64,000 nucleotides of DNA from assembly GCA_964034945.1 (NCBI GenBank), contig OZ035960.1, positions 52,818,706-52,882,705 of the forward strand, given 5' to 3'. Below, piece by piece: positions 35,672 to 46,654 of this stretch. The number at the start of each line of letters is the position of its first letter. Positions within the stretch are counted from its first letter, which is position 1. This DNA comes from Chrysopilus asiliformis. Lineage: Eukaryota; Arthropoda; Insecta; Diptera; Rhagionidae. Under the pieces are notes generated by a model. It worked only from the letters and a program-made list of their open reading frames with translations, did not search any database and had not been told where the DNA came from. A program made the position numbers and the translations under genes.

Positions 35672-37865
35672 TGTTATGTTATGGTTTAGATGTTTTTAGA
35701 AATTTTTAAACTCCCAAAAAATTCGAACGCAAGGGTAGCTTTTGGATGTTGAGCACCCTTGGCTTCTGTCTTTTTCCCTGCTGGCCAGGTACGTTATATT
35801 TTGCCGGCTTGAACTCGTCGGTTCGGGGTGGGTTTTTGCCAGAGGAAAAAGCGCGAACATAACTGAAAATTTAACTGATTCCATTTGTACCTGTCTCATC
35901 ATCATTCACTACCATCAGAATCATAATTTGCATTAATATTGAATAGAAAGACAATTGAAAGTTTTGAACTACTAACCGAAGGCTATGGAGAAAAGAAGAA
36001 AATCTTGAATAAAAAAAAACAATGTAAATCGTACAAATTATGCTCCTTTCTATTTCAGGAAAACACAGCCCTTCTTGCCTCAGCCTTGTCCGTCCGTGAG
36101 AAAATTCCCAATCACATCACTCTCAACAAAATAAACTAACAACACATCTTAATAAATTTCTAACACGTTAAAATATTCAAAAATGATCGGGACATTCTTG
36201 CCGCTTGCAGCGACCTCTATCGTTCCACATCCGCTCTCGGAAAGCTTTTGTTCTGATTTCCTGCCCAGATCTATAGCGAAAAAGGAAACCCAAAGAAAAT
36301 ACGAGGGTCAATGTCTCCGTATCTCAATCAACCAAAAGAAACTTATAATTTAGCCAGATACAATATTTTATTCAAGAAAGAAAATCTTGTTTAAATGCAA
36401 AAATAGAACGCTAACAATATTTAACAAAAATGATAGCAATTTAATGGTTCGTTAAAACCGTTTAACTTCACGTCTTAATAATATTTCGTGTAATTAAAAA
36501 AAAATGACAAAGAAAATCACCATAAAATAAATTTAGACAATCGATGTTTCGTTGTTTTATATTTGTCTAGTTTTTTTATATTTATCTCAGCCAGATCAAT
36601 TGCATAAATAAAAAAAAAATCGGTACTTACTTAAATGTTGAAAATGTGTTAATTGAATTATGTTTTGTTACTTGAATTCCTCGATGAGAAGATTGTGCGC
36701 ACAAGTCCTTTCACCGGATCATAAAAACTCCTTTAATTGGATGATTTTGGCTAAAAGAAAACTAAAATACAAAAATTACAATTGGTCCTAGCTGATAGAA
36801 AACTTGGAACGAAACTTTCCTTTGCCTCAATGTTGTCTAAATTTGTCATCCGATGATTTTAATTTTTAAATGACAATAAAAGAAAGTAATAAAATGGTGA
36901 AACAATGGTGATTGAAGATGGATCGATGTGGTGTGTCTTCTCCCTCGCTGACCCACTCCGCTGGATTTTACTTGATCGCGTCCGCGTTACTGTAGGAGAA
37001 AGTAAATTTCGCCAGGCGCTTGCAACAATAGTTGCTCCTTTCCCTCTTCTCTTTACTTCATCCACGAGTTGTAGCCACGAAGTGGAGATCCCCTTCGCCT
37101 CTTTGCTTCGAATGGTAGCCAATTCACTGGCGTTAGCTAATTTTCCTTTTTTATGTAATTTTTAGCTTTAAGATGCTTCCGAAAAACGACGATTTTCCAG
37201 GAAAATTCACCAGAAACTTCTTCTCCAGACGATCTTTCCGGACGATACTAATGGTAACTCAATCCGTTATAAAACGAACGGTATTTTACCAAAGATTAAA
37301 TAGAGGTCGAATCAATCGATAATTTTCTGTATCGAAATTTTTCACGACACGTGTGGTGGAAATTTGGGGTTTTCACTTTTTCTTTTTAGGGCCACCAGAA
37401 AAGCGAAAGTTTCGGAACCGAATCGCACTTACAATCCTGCGATCGATGGAATTTTTATCCTGGCCACTAATTTTTCCCCAAAATTTGCACTTTAAAATTT
37501 CGGTTCTATCTTCCAACCCACTAAATTTTACAAAAGAAAAACGAAACTTGAACTATTTCACTGTATTTAACCAATTTTCTTTTCTTACCACGTGCCGTTT
37601 CCTAATTTTTTCTCCTCGAGATTTTTTGAACTAAACCTTTCCACTAGTGCTACAAGAATGGAAGTTGGAAAATGGTGTTTTAAACGTGGAACTATCATGG
37701 CCGGGATTCAAACTGGAAGCTACTGACACGTTTTGTTTATTCTGGGTTTGATCCTAGCCCTATTTTGGATTCCAACCTTTGATCGAGATTTCGTTTTAGA
37801 ACATTTTTATTTCGCGGGATTATTCAAAAAAAAAAAAAGAAATCTTTGAAAGTAGACACAGTACA
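35672..37865 (-). repeat. 3' LTR of the Gypsy element
   Basis: A 2,194-bp terminal repeat with TG...CA ends. Compared with the other LTR I saw one difference, an A-run of 13 instead of 14 near 37826-37838. The paired open frames in the two LTRs give identical translations, consistent with near-identity. They have no recognisable products. Confidence 0.97.
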
Positions 37866-38011
37866 GGGCAAAAGATTTATTGAGACTCCGGTGAAAATAA
37901 ATATTTTGAAAAGTGGCTACTTGAAATTGCGATTACCAACGTGGGGCTGTCCCACCCTGAGATTAGTCTCATGCTCTATTGACAAAGTTAGCCGGGCAAT
38001 TCGTTTTAAGA

Positions 38012-41000
38012 TCACAAATCTTTAGCATGGAATACTCCCACAGATTTTCCTTGCATATCCTCAACCTGGTAGAGATTTTTGGAAATTTTGTTCTTGATTC
38101 GTGCTTTAACAAATTTCTTACTCAACTTCGCGTTAAAATGTTTGCTTGCGTCACTAAGAACGAATTGTCGCCTGTAGATTTCCTGTCCTGGTAAAAAGGA
38201 TACGTTCCTAGCTCGTAAGTTATATCTGTTGGTAATATTCTGCTGTGTCTCTTCTAACTGTTTGGATATGTTAGCTCTAATTAAACCCATCTTATCCGTC
38301 CCTGATTTGATTTGAATATTTCCGTCCTGCAACACATCGAGTTTTTTAAGCAGCTCATATTCTGAACCGTGGTTCACCATATTACTACCAAAAATCGCCT
38401 GGTAAGGTGACATGCCAATTGATGTATGGATAGAGCTTCTTAGTGACATCATAATATGATTTAAATGAGTGTCCCAGTGTCTCTGGTCGTCCTCGAGATA
38501 TGCTCTAATGGAAGCAATAATCGATCGGTTTAATCTCTCCGAGGCATTGGCCTGTGGAGAATACACGGCTGTTTTTATGTGCTTTATGCCATACGATTTT
38601 AAAAAGTCTTGAAAATAATTCGAGGTAAATTGCTTTCCATTATCTGTGAAAATTTCCTCGGGGACCCCAAATACACTGAAAATCTCATTCAAATACTTGA
38701 CTGTGTTCTTTGAATTTGCCTGAGCCAACGGTTTTGCTAAGGGAAATTTAGAAAAGTGGTCTAGAACCAGGAACAACATGGTATTTCCTTGACGAGACCT
38801 AGGGTAGGGACCCAAAAAGTCCATATACAACCGCTGCCATGGGCGTTCTGGCAAAATTCTCTTTCCAGTTTCCGGTTTCATTATAAAATTCGGTGATTTG
38901 ACTTGTTTGCAAACCTCACAGTTATTTACTACCTCTCGAACTTGGCTGGACATATTTGGCCAGTAGTATTTGCTTTGGAGTCTATTCAATGTTTTATATA
39001 TGCCACCATGCGCAGCTTGAGGCGGCTGATGAGCCATCAGTATTACAGCTTGGGTCAGCCCAGATGGAATCCATAGTCTCCAACTACGATCCTGTGTGGG
39101 GTCATCTTGAAACGCTTTTTTAAAGACCAAGCCATCCGACACGTTCAAATCGGGCAATTTTTCGCTGTTCTCTTGAACTGCGTGAATCAAATTTGTATAT
39201 TCTTCCGATTTGAACTCATCGGAGGCCAAATCTATCTCCGTCATAAGATCTTTAGATACACTCCCTATACTTTCTATAAACGCTCGCGATAGTGCATCTG
39301 CGACTCCGTTCATCGACCCTTTACAATGTTGGATTTTAAAATCAAAACCCTGGAGTTTAAGACTCCATCTGGCCAACCTTCCACATAAGTCCTTCTGACT
39401 CATCAGCCACTTCAAACTGGCATGGTCCGTAATAAGTGTAAATGGATGTCCTTCTACGTAAGGACGGAATTTTTTCACACTTACTACAGCGGCCAAACAT
39501 TCCAGTTCGGTGACTGAATAATTCTTTTGCGTTGATGTTAATTTTTGCGATATATACGCTATCGGTCTCTCCTGCTTATCCTCATCAAGTTGAAACAGAA
39601 CTCCGCCAATACCTAAATTAGAGGCATCACATTGTATGTAAAAGTGCTTACTATAATCGGCGTGCACTAATACTGGAGCGGACGTCAATGCTGTTTTCAA
39701 CTTGTTGAAGGATTCGAGAGCTTCTGAAGAAAATACAAATTTCTTCGTCTTTTTAAGACAATCCGAAATTGGAGCAGACAAGGTTGAATAGTTTTGAATA
39801 AATCGGCGGTACCACCCAGCCATCCCCAGAAATCGACGTGTTTGTTTTATGGTAGTTGGTGTCGGAAAATTTGCTATCGCTGCGACTTTCTCGGTGTCGA
39901 CTTTTAGGCAACCTCCTCCCACTACGTATCCGAGATATCGCAATTCTTTAAAACAAAACCTCGACTTCCGGAGATTTATGGTCAATCCCGCTAATCTAAT
40001 ACGTTCGGCCACTTCTCTCAACAATTTGAACATTTCCTCCAAAGTCGCCGACATAACTAGCAAATCATCTAAGTAAACAAATACTTTATTCCGAAGCCTG
40101 TGTGGTATCACTTTATCCATGAGTCTTGCTAAACGTTGTCCCGAATTGCAGAGGCCAAAAGGCATGACTACAAACTGATAAAGGGGCCTGCCCGGTACTG
40201 TAAAAGCCGTCATTTCCCTAGACTGTTTATCTAAAGGCACCTGCCAATAGGCATCTTTGAGATCTATGCTACTTATGTATTTTGTGTCCGCCAATCGACT
40301 TAACAAACCTTCGATGTTTTGCAAAGGGTACGCGTCCTTTTTTGTTACCTCATTTAATAAACGGGAGTCAAGACATACTCGATTTTTGCCCGGTTTCCGA
40401 ACTAAGACTACCGGTGAGCTCCAAGCGCTCGAACTCTCCTCTATTACTCCCAGTCCTAACATTCTATCAATCTCTGCGTTAATAAGGTGTTGGATCGCAG
40501 GCGATACCGGAAAATGGCGTTGTTTGATAGGTTTTGCCTCTCCTATATCAATTGAATGTTCCTCCATGTGTGTACGACCTAAACCCTCTCTCTCAAAAGA
40601 TGGAAACTGGGATATTATTTCATCTAACTGATTTTGCTCACTTTGTGATAAAATATGCGAGTTCGGATCTACTGTTTCTGATATTATTTCCGGTGGAGAA
40701 GAAACTTCTGATATTATTTCTGGTGCTATTTGAAAATATCTCCAAAAATTAACCCCCAAATATAACGCTTGTGCCAACGAAGGGACGATGTAAAACTCTA
40801 CTTCCTTTGTATTTTCTTTATAGTGAACGGGAATTTTTATTTTGCCTATAACATTTTGAGGATGTCCATCAGCGGTCTGTACCCTACTGCTAAACTTCGT
40901 GTATTTTAAATTTTCTATATCTAACAATTCCATACCCTTTTTCCCAATACAACTTATCGAGGCTCCACTGTCGAGCAAACCTAGAATTTCTTTATTATTA

Positions 41001-41416
41001 ATCTTAACTTTGGCATAAGGCCGATTATCTACCTTTAAATCTAGCATCGCTTCCGCAATTTCTCTATACATTAATTTTCGTTCTCGAAATTTTTTTCTTA
41101 ATTTTTCAACAAAAGTGTTAGGTTTTATAGAAGAAATTTCTTCTGAGAAAACTCGTGATCTAACTTTTTCGTAATTTTGAACACGTTGCTGGAAAGACAT
41201 ATTCTGGCAAGTCTGTGTGGTTACATCCTTGCTTTTCTTTTTTAAAATCGTAAACTTAGGTGGATCTCTAGGAGGGAAAGTTTGTGAGCCTAACTCTACT
41301 AATGTCGGGGTTGTGAATTTTCGGGTCGAGTTTCCCCCATTATCCTCTCGGCCCGTCTGTGATTTCCCGAAGCACAATTGGTGCAACTTCGACAAGTTAC
41401 TTCTTTCATTCCACAC
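38012..41416 (-). CDS. Pol polyprotein (protease, RT, RNase H, integrase)
   Basis: 1,134 codons of open frame immediately after TAA 41419-41417. The first codon is GTG and the first in-frame ATG is residue 73, so expression as a Gag-Pol fusion is expected. Aspartic protease: LLDSGAS, catalytic D149. Reverse transcriptase: about 295-495, with D388 in LKDAYWQ and YLDD at 448-451. RNase H: D597, E638, D664 and D707 are present. Integrase: zinc site H796, H803, C833, C836, then D866, D925 and E960. The C-terminus ends in a short chromatin/DNA-binding-type tail without a clear chromodomain. No frameshift or stop breaks it, so it looks competent. Confidence 0.96.
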   Translation of the reverse strand: MWNERSNLSKLHQLCFGKSQTGREDNGGNSTRKFTTPTLVELGSQTFPPRDPPKFTILKKKSKDVTTQTCQNMSFQQRVQNYEKVRSRVFSEEISSIKPNTFVEKLRKKFRERKLMYREIAEAMLDLKVDNRPYAKVKINNKEILGLLDSGASISCIGKKGMELLDIENLKYTKFSSRVQTADGHPQNVIGKIKIPVHYKENTKEVEFYIVPSLAQALYLGVNFWRYFQIAPEIISEVSSPPEIISETVDPNSHILSQSEQNQLDEIISQFPSFEREGLGRTHMEEHSIDIGEAKPIKQRHFPVSPAIQHLINAEIDRMLGLGVIEESSSAWSSPVVLVRKPGKNRVCLDSRLLNEVTKKDAYPLQNIEGLLSRLADTKYISSIDLKDAYWQVPLDKQSREMTAFTVPGRPLYQFVVMPFGLCNSGQRLARLMDKVIPHRLRNKVFVYLDDLLVMSATLEEMFKLLREVAERIRLAGLTINLRKSRFCFKELRYLGYVVGGGCLKVDTEKVAAIANFPTPTTIKQTRRFLGMAGWYRRFIQNYSTLSAPISDCLKKTKKFVFSSEALESFNKLKTALTSAPVLVHADYSKHFYIQCDASNLGIGGVLFQLDEDKQERPIAYISQKLTSTQKNYSVTELECLAAVVSVKKFRPYVEGHPFTLITDHASLKWLMSQKDLCGRLARWSLKLQGFDFKIQHCKGSMNGVADALSRAFIESIGSVSKDLMTEIDLASDEFKSEEYTNLIHAVQENSEKLPDLNVSDGLVFKKAFQDDPTQDRSWRLWIPSGLTQAVILMAHQPPQAAHGGIYKTLNRLQSKYYWPNMSSQVREVVNNCEVCKQVKSPNFIMKPETGKRILPERPWQRLYMDFLGPYPRSRQGNTMLFLVLDHFSKFPLAKPLAQANSKNTVKYLNEIFSVFGVPEEIFTDNGKQFTSNYFQDFLKSYGIKHIKTAVYSPQANASERLNRSIIASIRAYLEDDQRHWDTHLNHIMMSLRSSIHTSIGMSPYQAIFGSNMVNHGSEYELLKKLDVLQDGNIQIKSGTDKMGLIRANISKQLEETQQNITNRYNLRARNVSFLPGQEIYRRQFVLSDASKHFNAKLSKKFVKARIKNKISKNLYQVEDMQGKSVGVFHAKDL

Positions 41417-43152
41417 TTATAGCAGAATAAATTTCGTATAGTGCTGGGACACTCCCAAAACGAATGCCCTAATGTATCGCAATTCCAGCACTTATACCGC
41501 GATGTATCTATTCTGTTATGTGTGTCTTTTTTAAATTTTTCTAGCGCTTCGACTGAATTTTGAAAGTAACCGTCTTCCAATTCCGTAGTTTCTAAAAGCT
41601 CACTGACTTGTCTCCTTGGACCTGCCGTAAACGCCGTTTGTAAGCTATTTGATTTTCGCGCCTGGTATTTTTCAGCCTTTCGACAAATATCCCTCAGATG
41701 GTCTAAGTTATACGCATTTTGCGAAAATACCAACTGACCAATCTTGGGTTGAATATTATTCACAATTATTTTTATTAAATCTGTCTCGGGCATCGGATTT
41801 ACCATTCGGGCGTATTCAGACATTATTCGCTCAAAGTAACTATCAAACGATTCGTTCACCTCTTGTCTTCGATCCATAATAAGCCGTAGGATCTCATAAT
41901 CAGACGTGGATTTACGGAATTGTTTGACCAACGCATTCTTCAATATCGCCCAGTTTATATTTTGATTTTGACGGACAAACCGCCAATACCAAGCTTCCGC
42001 CGTGCCCTTCAACAGAACGTGAAAATAGCTGACAATTTGATCGGACGTGTACCCGTGGGATAAAGCTAACTTTTCTACTCGGAAGACAAAATCTTCGACA
42101 GATAAAATCGGTGAAGACCCATCGAACTTAAAACCCCATTTATGCAGTTTTACTTCCATGTTTGTTCGTGGCGGTCGTCGAGAAATTTGACCTCCCCCTC
42201 TAAACCAATCATCATGTATCCCTTGACCTTCATCCGAAATAAACGACTCGCGCAAATTTCTCCTATGGAATTGTTGGTTATCATTCCTATCTCTTCTTTG
42301 CGAATCTGTCGGAACATAGGTGGTTCTGTCCGATTGAGAATTTTGACGCGATGTATTGTAGTCTAACTCGCCTAACCTTAATTTTGCTATATCTTCCAAA
42401 AGTCTTAGAAGTTCATTTCTATGTTTCTCCCCACTGCCTGTTTCAGATTGATTTCTTATGTGACCTACGTTCGATGGCCGTTGTTCCGATATAGCAACTC
42501 GTTCCCTCTGAAAGTAATCATCCCCCAGAGAATGCTCTTGTTGTTTTTTATACGTTTGTGCCAAACCTTGTGCAGCTTTTAAAACTTCTTCTCCCGAATC
42601 GAAATTGGAGTAACTTTTTCTAACTTTTGGAATAGTCCCTATACTATTGCCCATATTGTATCGTGATCTTCCCGGGTCTAATTCAAATGTTACCCTTTTC
42701 GGTCCCCCAGAAAATCCAGACAGACTCGGAATTTCTCTTCCTGAATCCAGAATATCCTGTATAAATGAGCGTTCCATTTCCTCTGATATTCCTTTGCCGT
42801 GTTTGTCGCCAGTACCCGAGACTTCTTTTTCTCTAATCTGATTTCCCATCGCACCTAACTCAAAATCTTGAAATCTTTCGTTTGTGTTTATTGCAGGTAT
42901 TTGAGCCGAGTAATTACTATTATCCAGAAACCGATTCGCCTCATATCCTAAACCGCCAAGCCTGGATGACATTGGTGTTTGGCCGACGTTGCCCGAATAC
43001 GCACCTTCTGTACTTTCTCTTTCCTCAGACTCATCACTACTAACCAACCTTTCTTCCGCGTCAGGATACGGGGTTAAAACTAATTTCCTTCCTCTTCCCC
43101 GTCCTCTGCCTTTCACAACGATATTCTTAGATTGTTTTCTTGTAATCACCAT
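41299..43152 (-). CDS. Gag polyprotein of the Gypsy retrotransposon
   Basis: 617 residues, from ATG 43152. The first 330 residues are charged and low in complexity, opening with a basic GRGRGRG stretch. A retrotransposon-gag (capsid-like) domain spans about 340-500 and includes the FRVEKLALSHG and GTAEAWYWRFV motifs. A CCHC zinc knuckle (CWNCDTLGHSFWEC) lies at 555-568, followed by further cysteines at 577, 580, 587, 590 and 593 that could form a second finger. It should assemble the particle and bind genomic RNA. The frame overlaps the pol frame by 118 nt, in the -1 relation. The frame has no internal stop. Confidence 0.95.
   Translation of the reverse strand: MVITRKQSKNIVVKGRGRGRGRKLVLTPYPDAEERLVSSDESEERESTEGAYSGNVGQTPMSSRLGGLGYEANRFLDNSNYSAQIPAINTNERFQDFELGAMGNQIREKEVSGTGDKHGKGISEEMERSFIQDILDSGREIPSLSGFSGGPKRVTFELDPGRSRYNMGNSIGTIPKVRKSYSNFDSGEEVLKAAQGLAQTYKKQQEHSLGDDYFQRERVAISEQRPSNVGHIRNQSETGSGEKHRNELLRLLEDIAKLRLGELDYNTSRQNSQSDRTTYVPTDSQRRDRNDNQQFHRRNLRESFISDEGQGIHDDWFRGGGQISRRPPRTNMEVKLHKWGFKFDGSSPILSVEDFVFRVEKLALSHGYTSDQIVSYFHVLLKGTAEAWYWRFVRQNQNINWAILKNALVKQFRKSTSDYEILRLIMDRRQEVNESFDSYFERIMSEYARMVNPMPETDLIKIIVNNIQPKIGQLVFSQNAYNLDHLRDICRKAEKYQARKSNSLQTAFTAGPRRQVSELLETTELEDGYFQNSVEALEKFKKDTHNRIDTSRYKCWNCDTLGHSFWECPSTIRNLFCYKCGMKEVTCRSCTNCASGNHRRAERIMGETRPENSQPRH
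41322..41368 (-). promoter_or_regulatory. Probable -1 ribosomal frameshift signal between gag and pol
   Basis: On the minus strand the heptamer G GGA AAT (41368-41362) is in phase with gag for -1 slippage. A 6-nt spacer follows, then a stem of CGGGCCGA (41355-41348) with TCGACCCG (41329-41322), 7 of 8 bases paired, with an 18-nt loop. It lies inside the 118-nt overlap and after the zinc knuckle. The arrangement matches retroviral frameshift sites. GGGAAAT is a plausible but not classical heptamer. Confidence 0.65.
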
Positions 43153-44148
43153 TGTTAGATTTTTTTAATGCGACGCCAAAATTTTTAATATATTGAAATG
43201 ACTATAATTGTCGAAAGTTCCTTATAATACCTCCGAACTACTATTTTCTTAATAACCTTATCAAGATAATATTTTACCCAGACTTCTGACCAAAATATAT
43301 ATATATATAAACTACCTATTACAAACAATAAACTATTACTAAACTTTTACCACAACCAATTTAAAAAGAACAGTGTCTTTTATAGACTTGTTTCTTTTTA
43401 GATATAAATTATCTTCAGATAATCTTTAACAACAAAAAACTTTTAACAGCCCAGTTTGAATTGTATCAATTCCACTAGTTTTTACAAAAATCGCTCTGTA
43501 CTAAACAAATATTCCATAAATGAGATGTGATGTGATTAGTAATTTCTTCATTTCAGGACAAGACTGATTGCTAACTATTTCTATTCTGATGAATTTATAA
43601 AACAAAATCGGAAAAAAATTATTTACTTTACTCCTAACTCTATCGTTCTGCAAAGAGAATATGTTTAACCGAACGAGACTCACGGCCATTCAAAAAACCC
43701 TTGCATACTTGATATGTGAATTTCCAAATTTCTCTCTCAGACTCTACATCATCATTTCCATGATTAGGACAGGAGCAGAAATTCAAAAATTCTATTACTT
43801 TGTTAAAGACAATCTTTTGGCGCTACTATGCTTTACCAATGAGACTACGATAAAGCAACTATGTTAGAGATTCCTCAATCATAGGATAACACCTCAAATT
43901 TCTTAACTATTTTCTCGGATGAGTTGGTGTTCTTTCCGCTTTCTCCAGACTCAAAACTCAAGATACCCATGAGCTGGACAGGAGACAAGTTTCTAAAACC
44001 CTTCTCACCAGAATAATTTAACTCAAAAAAAAATAAATGAAACGAAGATGTATTTGTGGACTGTTTTCCTGAAATAATCTACAAGTTTAACCCTTTAGCT
44101 CCATCCGCGCAAATACGCTAAGACGGAAACTATCTACTTGCTGTTTTA
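43153..44148 (-). other. Gypsy leader between primer site and gag
   Basis: About 1 kb of non-coding sequence upstream of gag. It holds a TA run (43298-43308) and a few short chance frames. Packaging signals would be expected here, but none can be identified by eye. Confidence 0.6.
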
Positions 44149-44163
44149 CCACTTTGGGCGCCA
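44149..44163 (-). promoter_or_regulatory. Primer binding site, tRNA-Lys type
   Basis: On the minus strand, two bases after the 5' LTR comes TGGCGCCCAAAGTGG. It matches the complement of the 3' end of insect tRNA-Lys (TGGCGCCCAACGTGG, from memory) at 14 of 15 positions, as in the Drosophila gypsy element. It primes minus-strand DNA synthesis. Confidence 0.85.
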
Positions 44164-44165
44164 TC

Positions 44166-46360
44166 TGTTATGTTATGGTTTAGATGTTTTTAGAAATTTT
44201 TAAACTCCCAAAAAATTCGAACGCAAGGGTAGCTTTTGGATGTTGAGCACCCTTGGCTTCTGTCTTTTTCCCTGCTGGCCAGGTACGTTATATTTTGCCG
44301 GCTTGAACTCGTCGGTTCGGGGTGGGTTTTTGCCAGAGGAAAAAGCGCGAACATAACTGAAAATTTAACTGATTCCATTTGTACCTGTCTCATCATCATT
44401 CACTACCATCAGAATCATAATTTGCATTAATATTGAATAGAAAGACAATTGAAAGTTTTGAACTACTAACCGAAGGCTATGGAGAAAAGAAGAAAATCTT
44501 GAATAAAAAAAAACAATGTAAATCGTACAAATTATGCTCCTTTCTATTTCAGGAAAACACAGCCCTTCTTGCCTCAGCCTTGTCCGTCCGTGAGAAAATT
44601 CCCAATCACATCACTCTCAACAAAATAAACTAACAACACATCTTAATAAATTTCTAACACGTTAAAATATTCAAAAATGATCGGGACATTCTTGCCGCTT
44701 GCAGCGACCTCTATCGTTCCACATCCGCTCTCGGAAAGCTTTTGTTCTGATTTCCTGCCCAGATCTATAGCGAAAAAGGAAACCCAAAGAAAATACGAGG
44801 GTCAATGTCTCCGTATCTCAATCAACCAAAAGAAACTTATAATTTAGCCAGATACAATATTTTATTCAAGAAAGAAAATCTTGTTTAAATGCAAAAATAG
44901 AACGCTAACAATATTTAACAAAAATGATAGCAATTTAATGGTTCGTTAAAACCGTTTAACTTCACGTCTTAATAATATTTCGTGTAATTAAAAAAAAATG
45001 ACAAAGAAAATCACCATAAAATAAATTTAGACAATCGATGTTTCGTTGTTTTATATTTGTCTAGTTTTTTTATATTTATCTCAGCCAGATCAATTGCATA
45101 AATAAAAAAAAAATCGGTACTTACTTAAATGTTGAAAATGTGTTAATTGAATTATGTTTTGTTACTTGAATTCCTCGATGAGAAGATTGTGCGCACAAGT
45201 CCTTTCACCGGATCATAAAAACTCCTTTAATTGGATGATTTTGGCTAAAAGAAAACTAAAATACAAAAATTACAATTGGTCCTAGCTGATAGAAAACTTG
45301 GAACGAAACTTTCCTTTGCCTCAATGTTGTCTAAATTTGTCATCCGATGATTTTAATTTTTAAATGACAATAAAAGAAAGTAATAAAATGGTGAAACAAT
45401 GGTGATTGAAGATGGATCGATGTGGTGTGTCTTCTCCCTCGCTGACCCACTCCGCTGGATTTTACTTGATCGCGTCCGCGTTACTGTAGGAGAAAGTAAA
45501 TTTCGCCAGGCGCTTGCAACAATAGTTGCTCCTTTCCCTCTTCTCTTTACTTCATCCACGAGTTGTAGCCACGAAGTGGAGATCCCCTTCGCCTCTTTGC
45601 TTCGAATGGTAGCCAATTCACTGGCGTTAGCTAATTTTCCTTTTTTATGTAATTTTTAGCTTTAAGATGCTTCCGAAAAACGACGATTTTCCAGGAAAAT
45701 TCACCAGAAACTTCTTCTCCAGACGATCTTTCCGGACGATACTAATGGTAACTCAATCCGTTATAAAACGAACGGTATTTTACCAAAGATTAAATAGAGG
45801 TCGAATCAATCGATAATTTTCTGTATCGAAATTTTTCACGACACGTGTGGTGGAAATTTGGGGTTTTCACTTTTTCTTTTTAGGGCCACCAGAAAAGCGA
45901 AAGTTTCGGAACCGAATCGCACTTACAATCCTGCGATCGATGGAATTTTTATCCTGGCCACTAATTTTTCCCCAAAATTTGCACTTTAAAATTTCGGTTC
46001 TATCTTCCAACCCACTAAATTTTACAAAAGAAAAACGAAACTTGAACTATTTCACTGTATTTAACCAATTTTCTTTTCTTACCACGTGCCGTTTCCTAAT
46101 TTTTTCTCCTCGAGATTTTTTGAACTAAACCTTTCCACTAGTGCTACAAGAATGGAAGTTGGAAAATGGTGTTTTAAACGTGGAACTATCATGGCCGGGA
46201 TTCAAACTGGAAGCTACTGACACGTTTTGTTTATTCTGGGTTTGATCCTAGCCCTATTTTGGATTCCAACCTTTGATCGAGATTTCGTTTTAGAACATTT
46301 TTATTTCGCGGGATTATTCAAAAAAAAAAAAAAGAAATCTTTGAAAGTAGACACAGTACA
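44166..46360 (-). repeat. 5' LTR of the Gypsy element
   Basis: A 2,195-bp terminal repeat with the same sequence as the left LTR apart from one extra A. In transcription order it comes first, so the promoter and transcript start should lie in it. I could not place a TATA box with confidence. Confidence 0.97.
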
Positions 46361-46375
46361 GGTTATGTTAAGTCG

Positions 46376-46579
46376 TTGGTTTATGCCAACAAGCCAACAA
46401 CGTTAGAGGAGCTCAGGAACAATATCGAACGCGAAATTGCCAACGTTCCGGCCGATATGTGTGGAAGAGTGGTGGAAAATTGGCTCGAAAGAATCAATCA
46501 GCAAACGTGCTCGCGGTGGCCATATGAACGACATCGAATTTCATACTTAAATGTAACATGTCCACTACACCTGGAATAA
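46376..46579 (+). pseudogene. Mariner transposase C-terminal fragment, copy B
   Basis: It encodes VYANKPTTLEELRNNIERE, then ADMCGRVVENWLERINQ, the C-terminal end of the same transposase seen in copies A and C. The catalytic core is deleted and the preceding part is separated by the Gypsy insertion. Confidence 0.85.
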
Positions 46580-46654
46580 ATTTCAGCCCGATATCTCAAT
46601 TATTCTGTGTTTTATTTAAATACAAAATTGTTATGTCCTTGTTGAAAGACCCGA

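Larger units (their letters stand above)
35672..46360 (-). mobile_element. Full-length Ty3/Gypsy LTR retrotransposon
   Basis: The element is 10,689 bp and lies on the minus strand: 5' LTR at right, then primer site, leader of about 1 kb, gag, overlapping pol, 3' LTR at left. The 4-bp target duplication is GGTT (35668-35671 and 46361-46364). Pol order is protease, reverse transcriptase, RNase H, integrase, which defines Gypsy/Metaviridae. Only 146 bp separate the pol stop from the 3' LTR, so there is no env. The very long LTRs, tRNA-Lys site and total length recall Osvaldo/Ulysses-type elements (from memory). No good polypurine tract is visible before the 3' LTR. Near-identical LTRs and open gag and pol point to a very recent insertion. 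Confidence 0.97.
35401..46654 (+). mobile_element. Deleted mariner-like element, copy B, split by a Gypsy retrotransposon
   Basis: The left part is 35401-35671 (aagggtctgtcaataagg end and the transposase N-terminus from about 35516). The right part is 46361-46654 (C-terminus and the inverted end ...gaaagacccga). Joining them across one GGTT copy reproduces the uninterrupted sequence of copy C at 56.3 kb (tttatggggttatgttaagt, reverse strand there). The flank is TG on the left instead of TA, and TA on the right. Confidence 0.9.

Noticed and set aside
35696..37634. Paired identical open frames in both LTRs
   Set aside because: Identity follows from the LTRs being recent duplicates. Frames on both strands overlap and lack motifs.
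39107..43867. Plus-strand frames across the Gypsy gag-pol region
   Set aside because: Shadows of the minus-strand gag and pol genes or of the leader.
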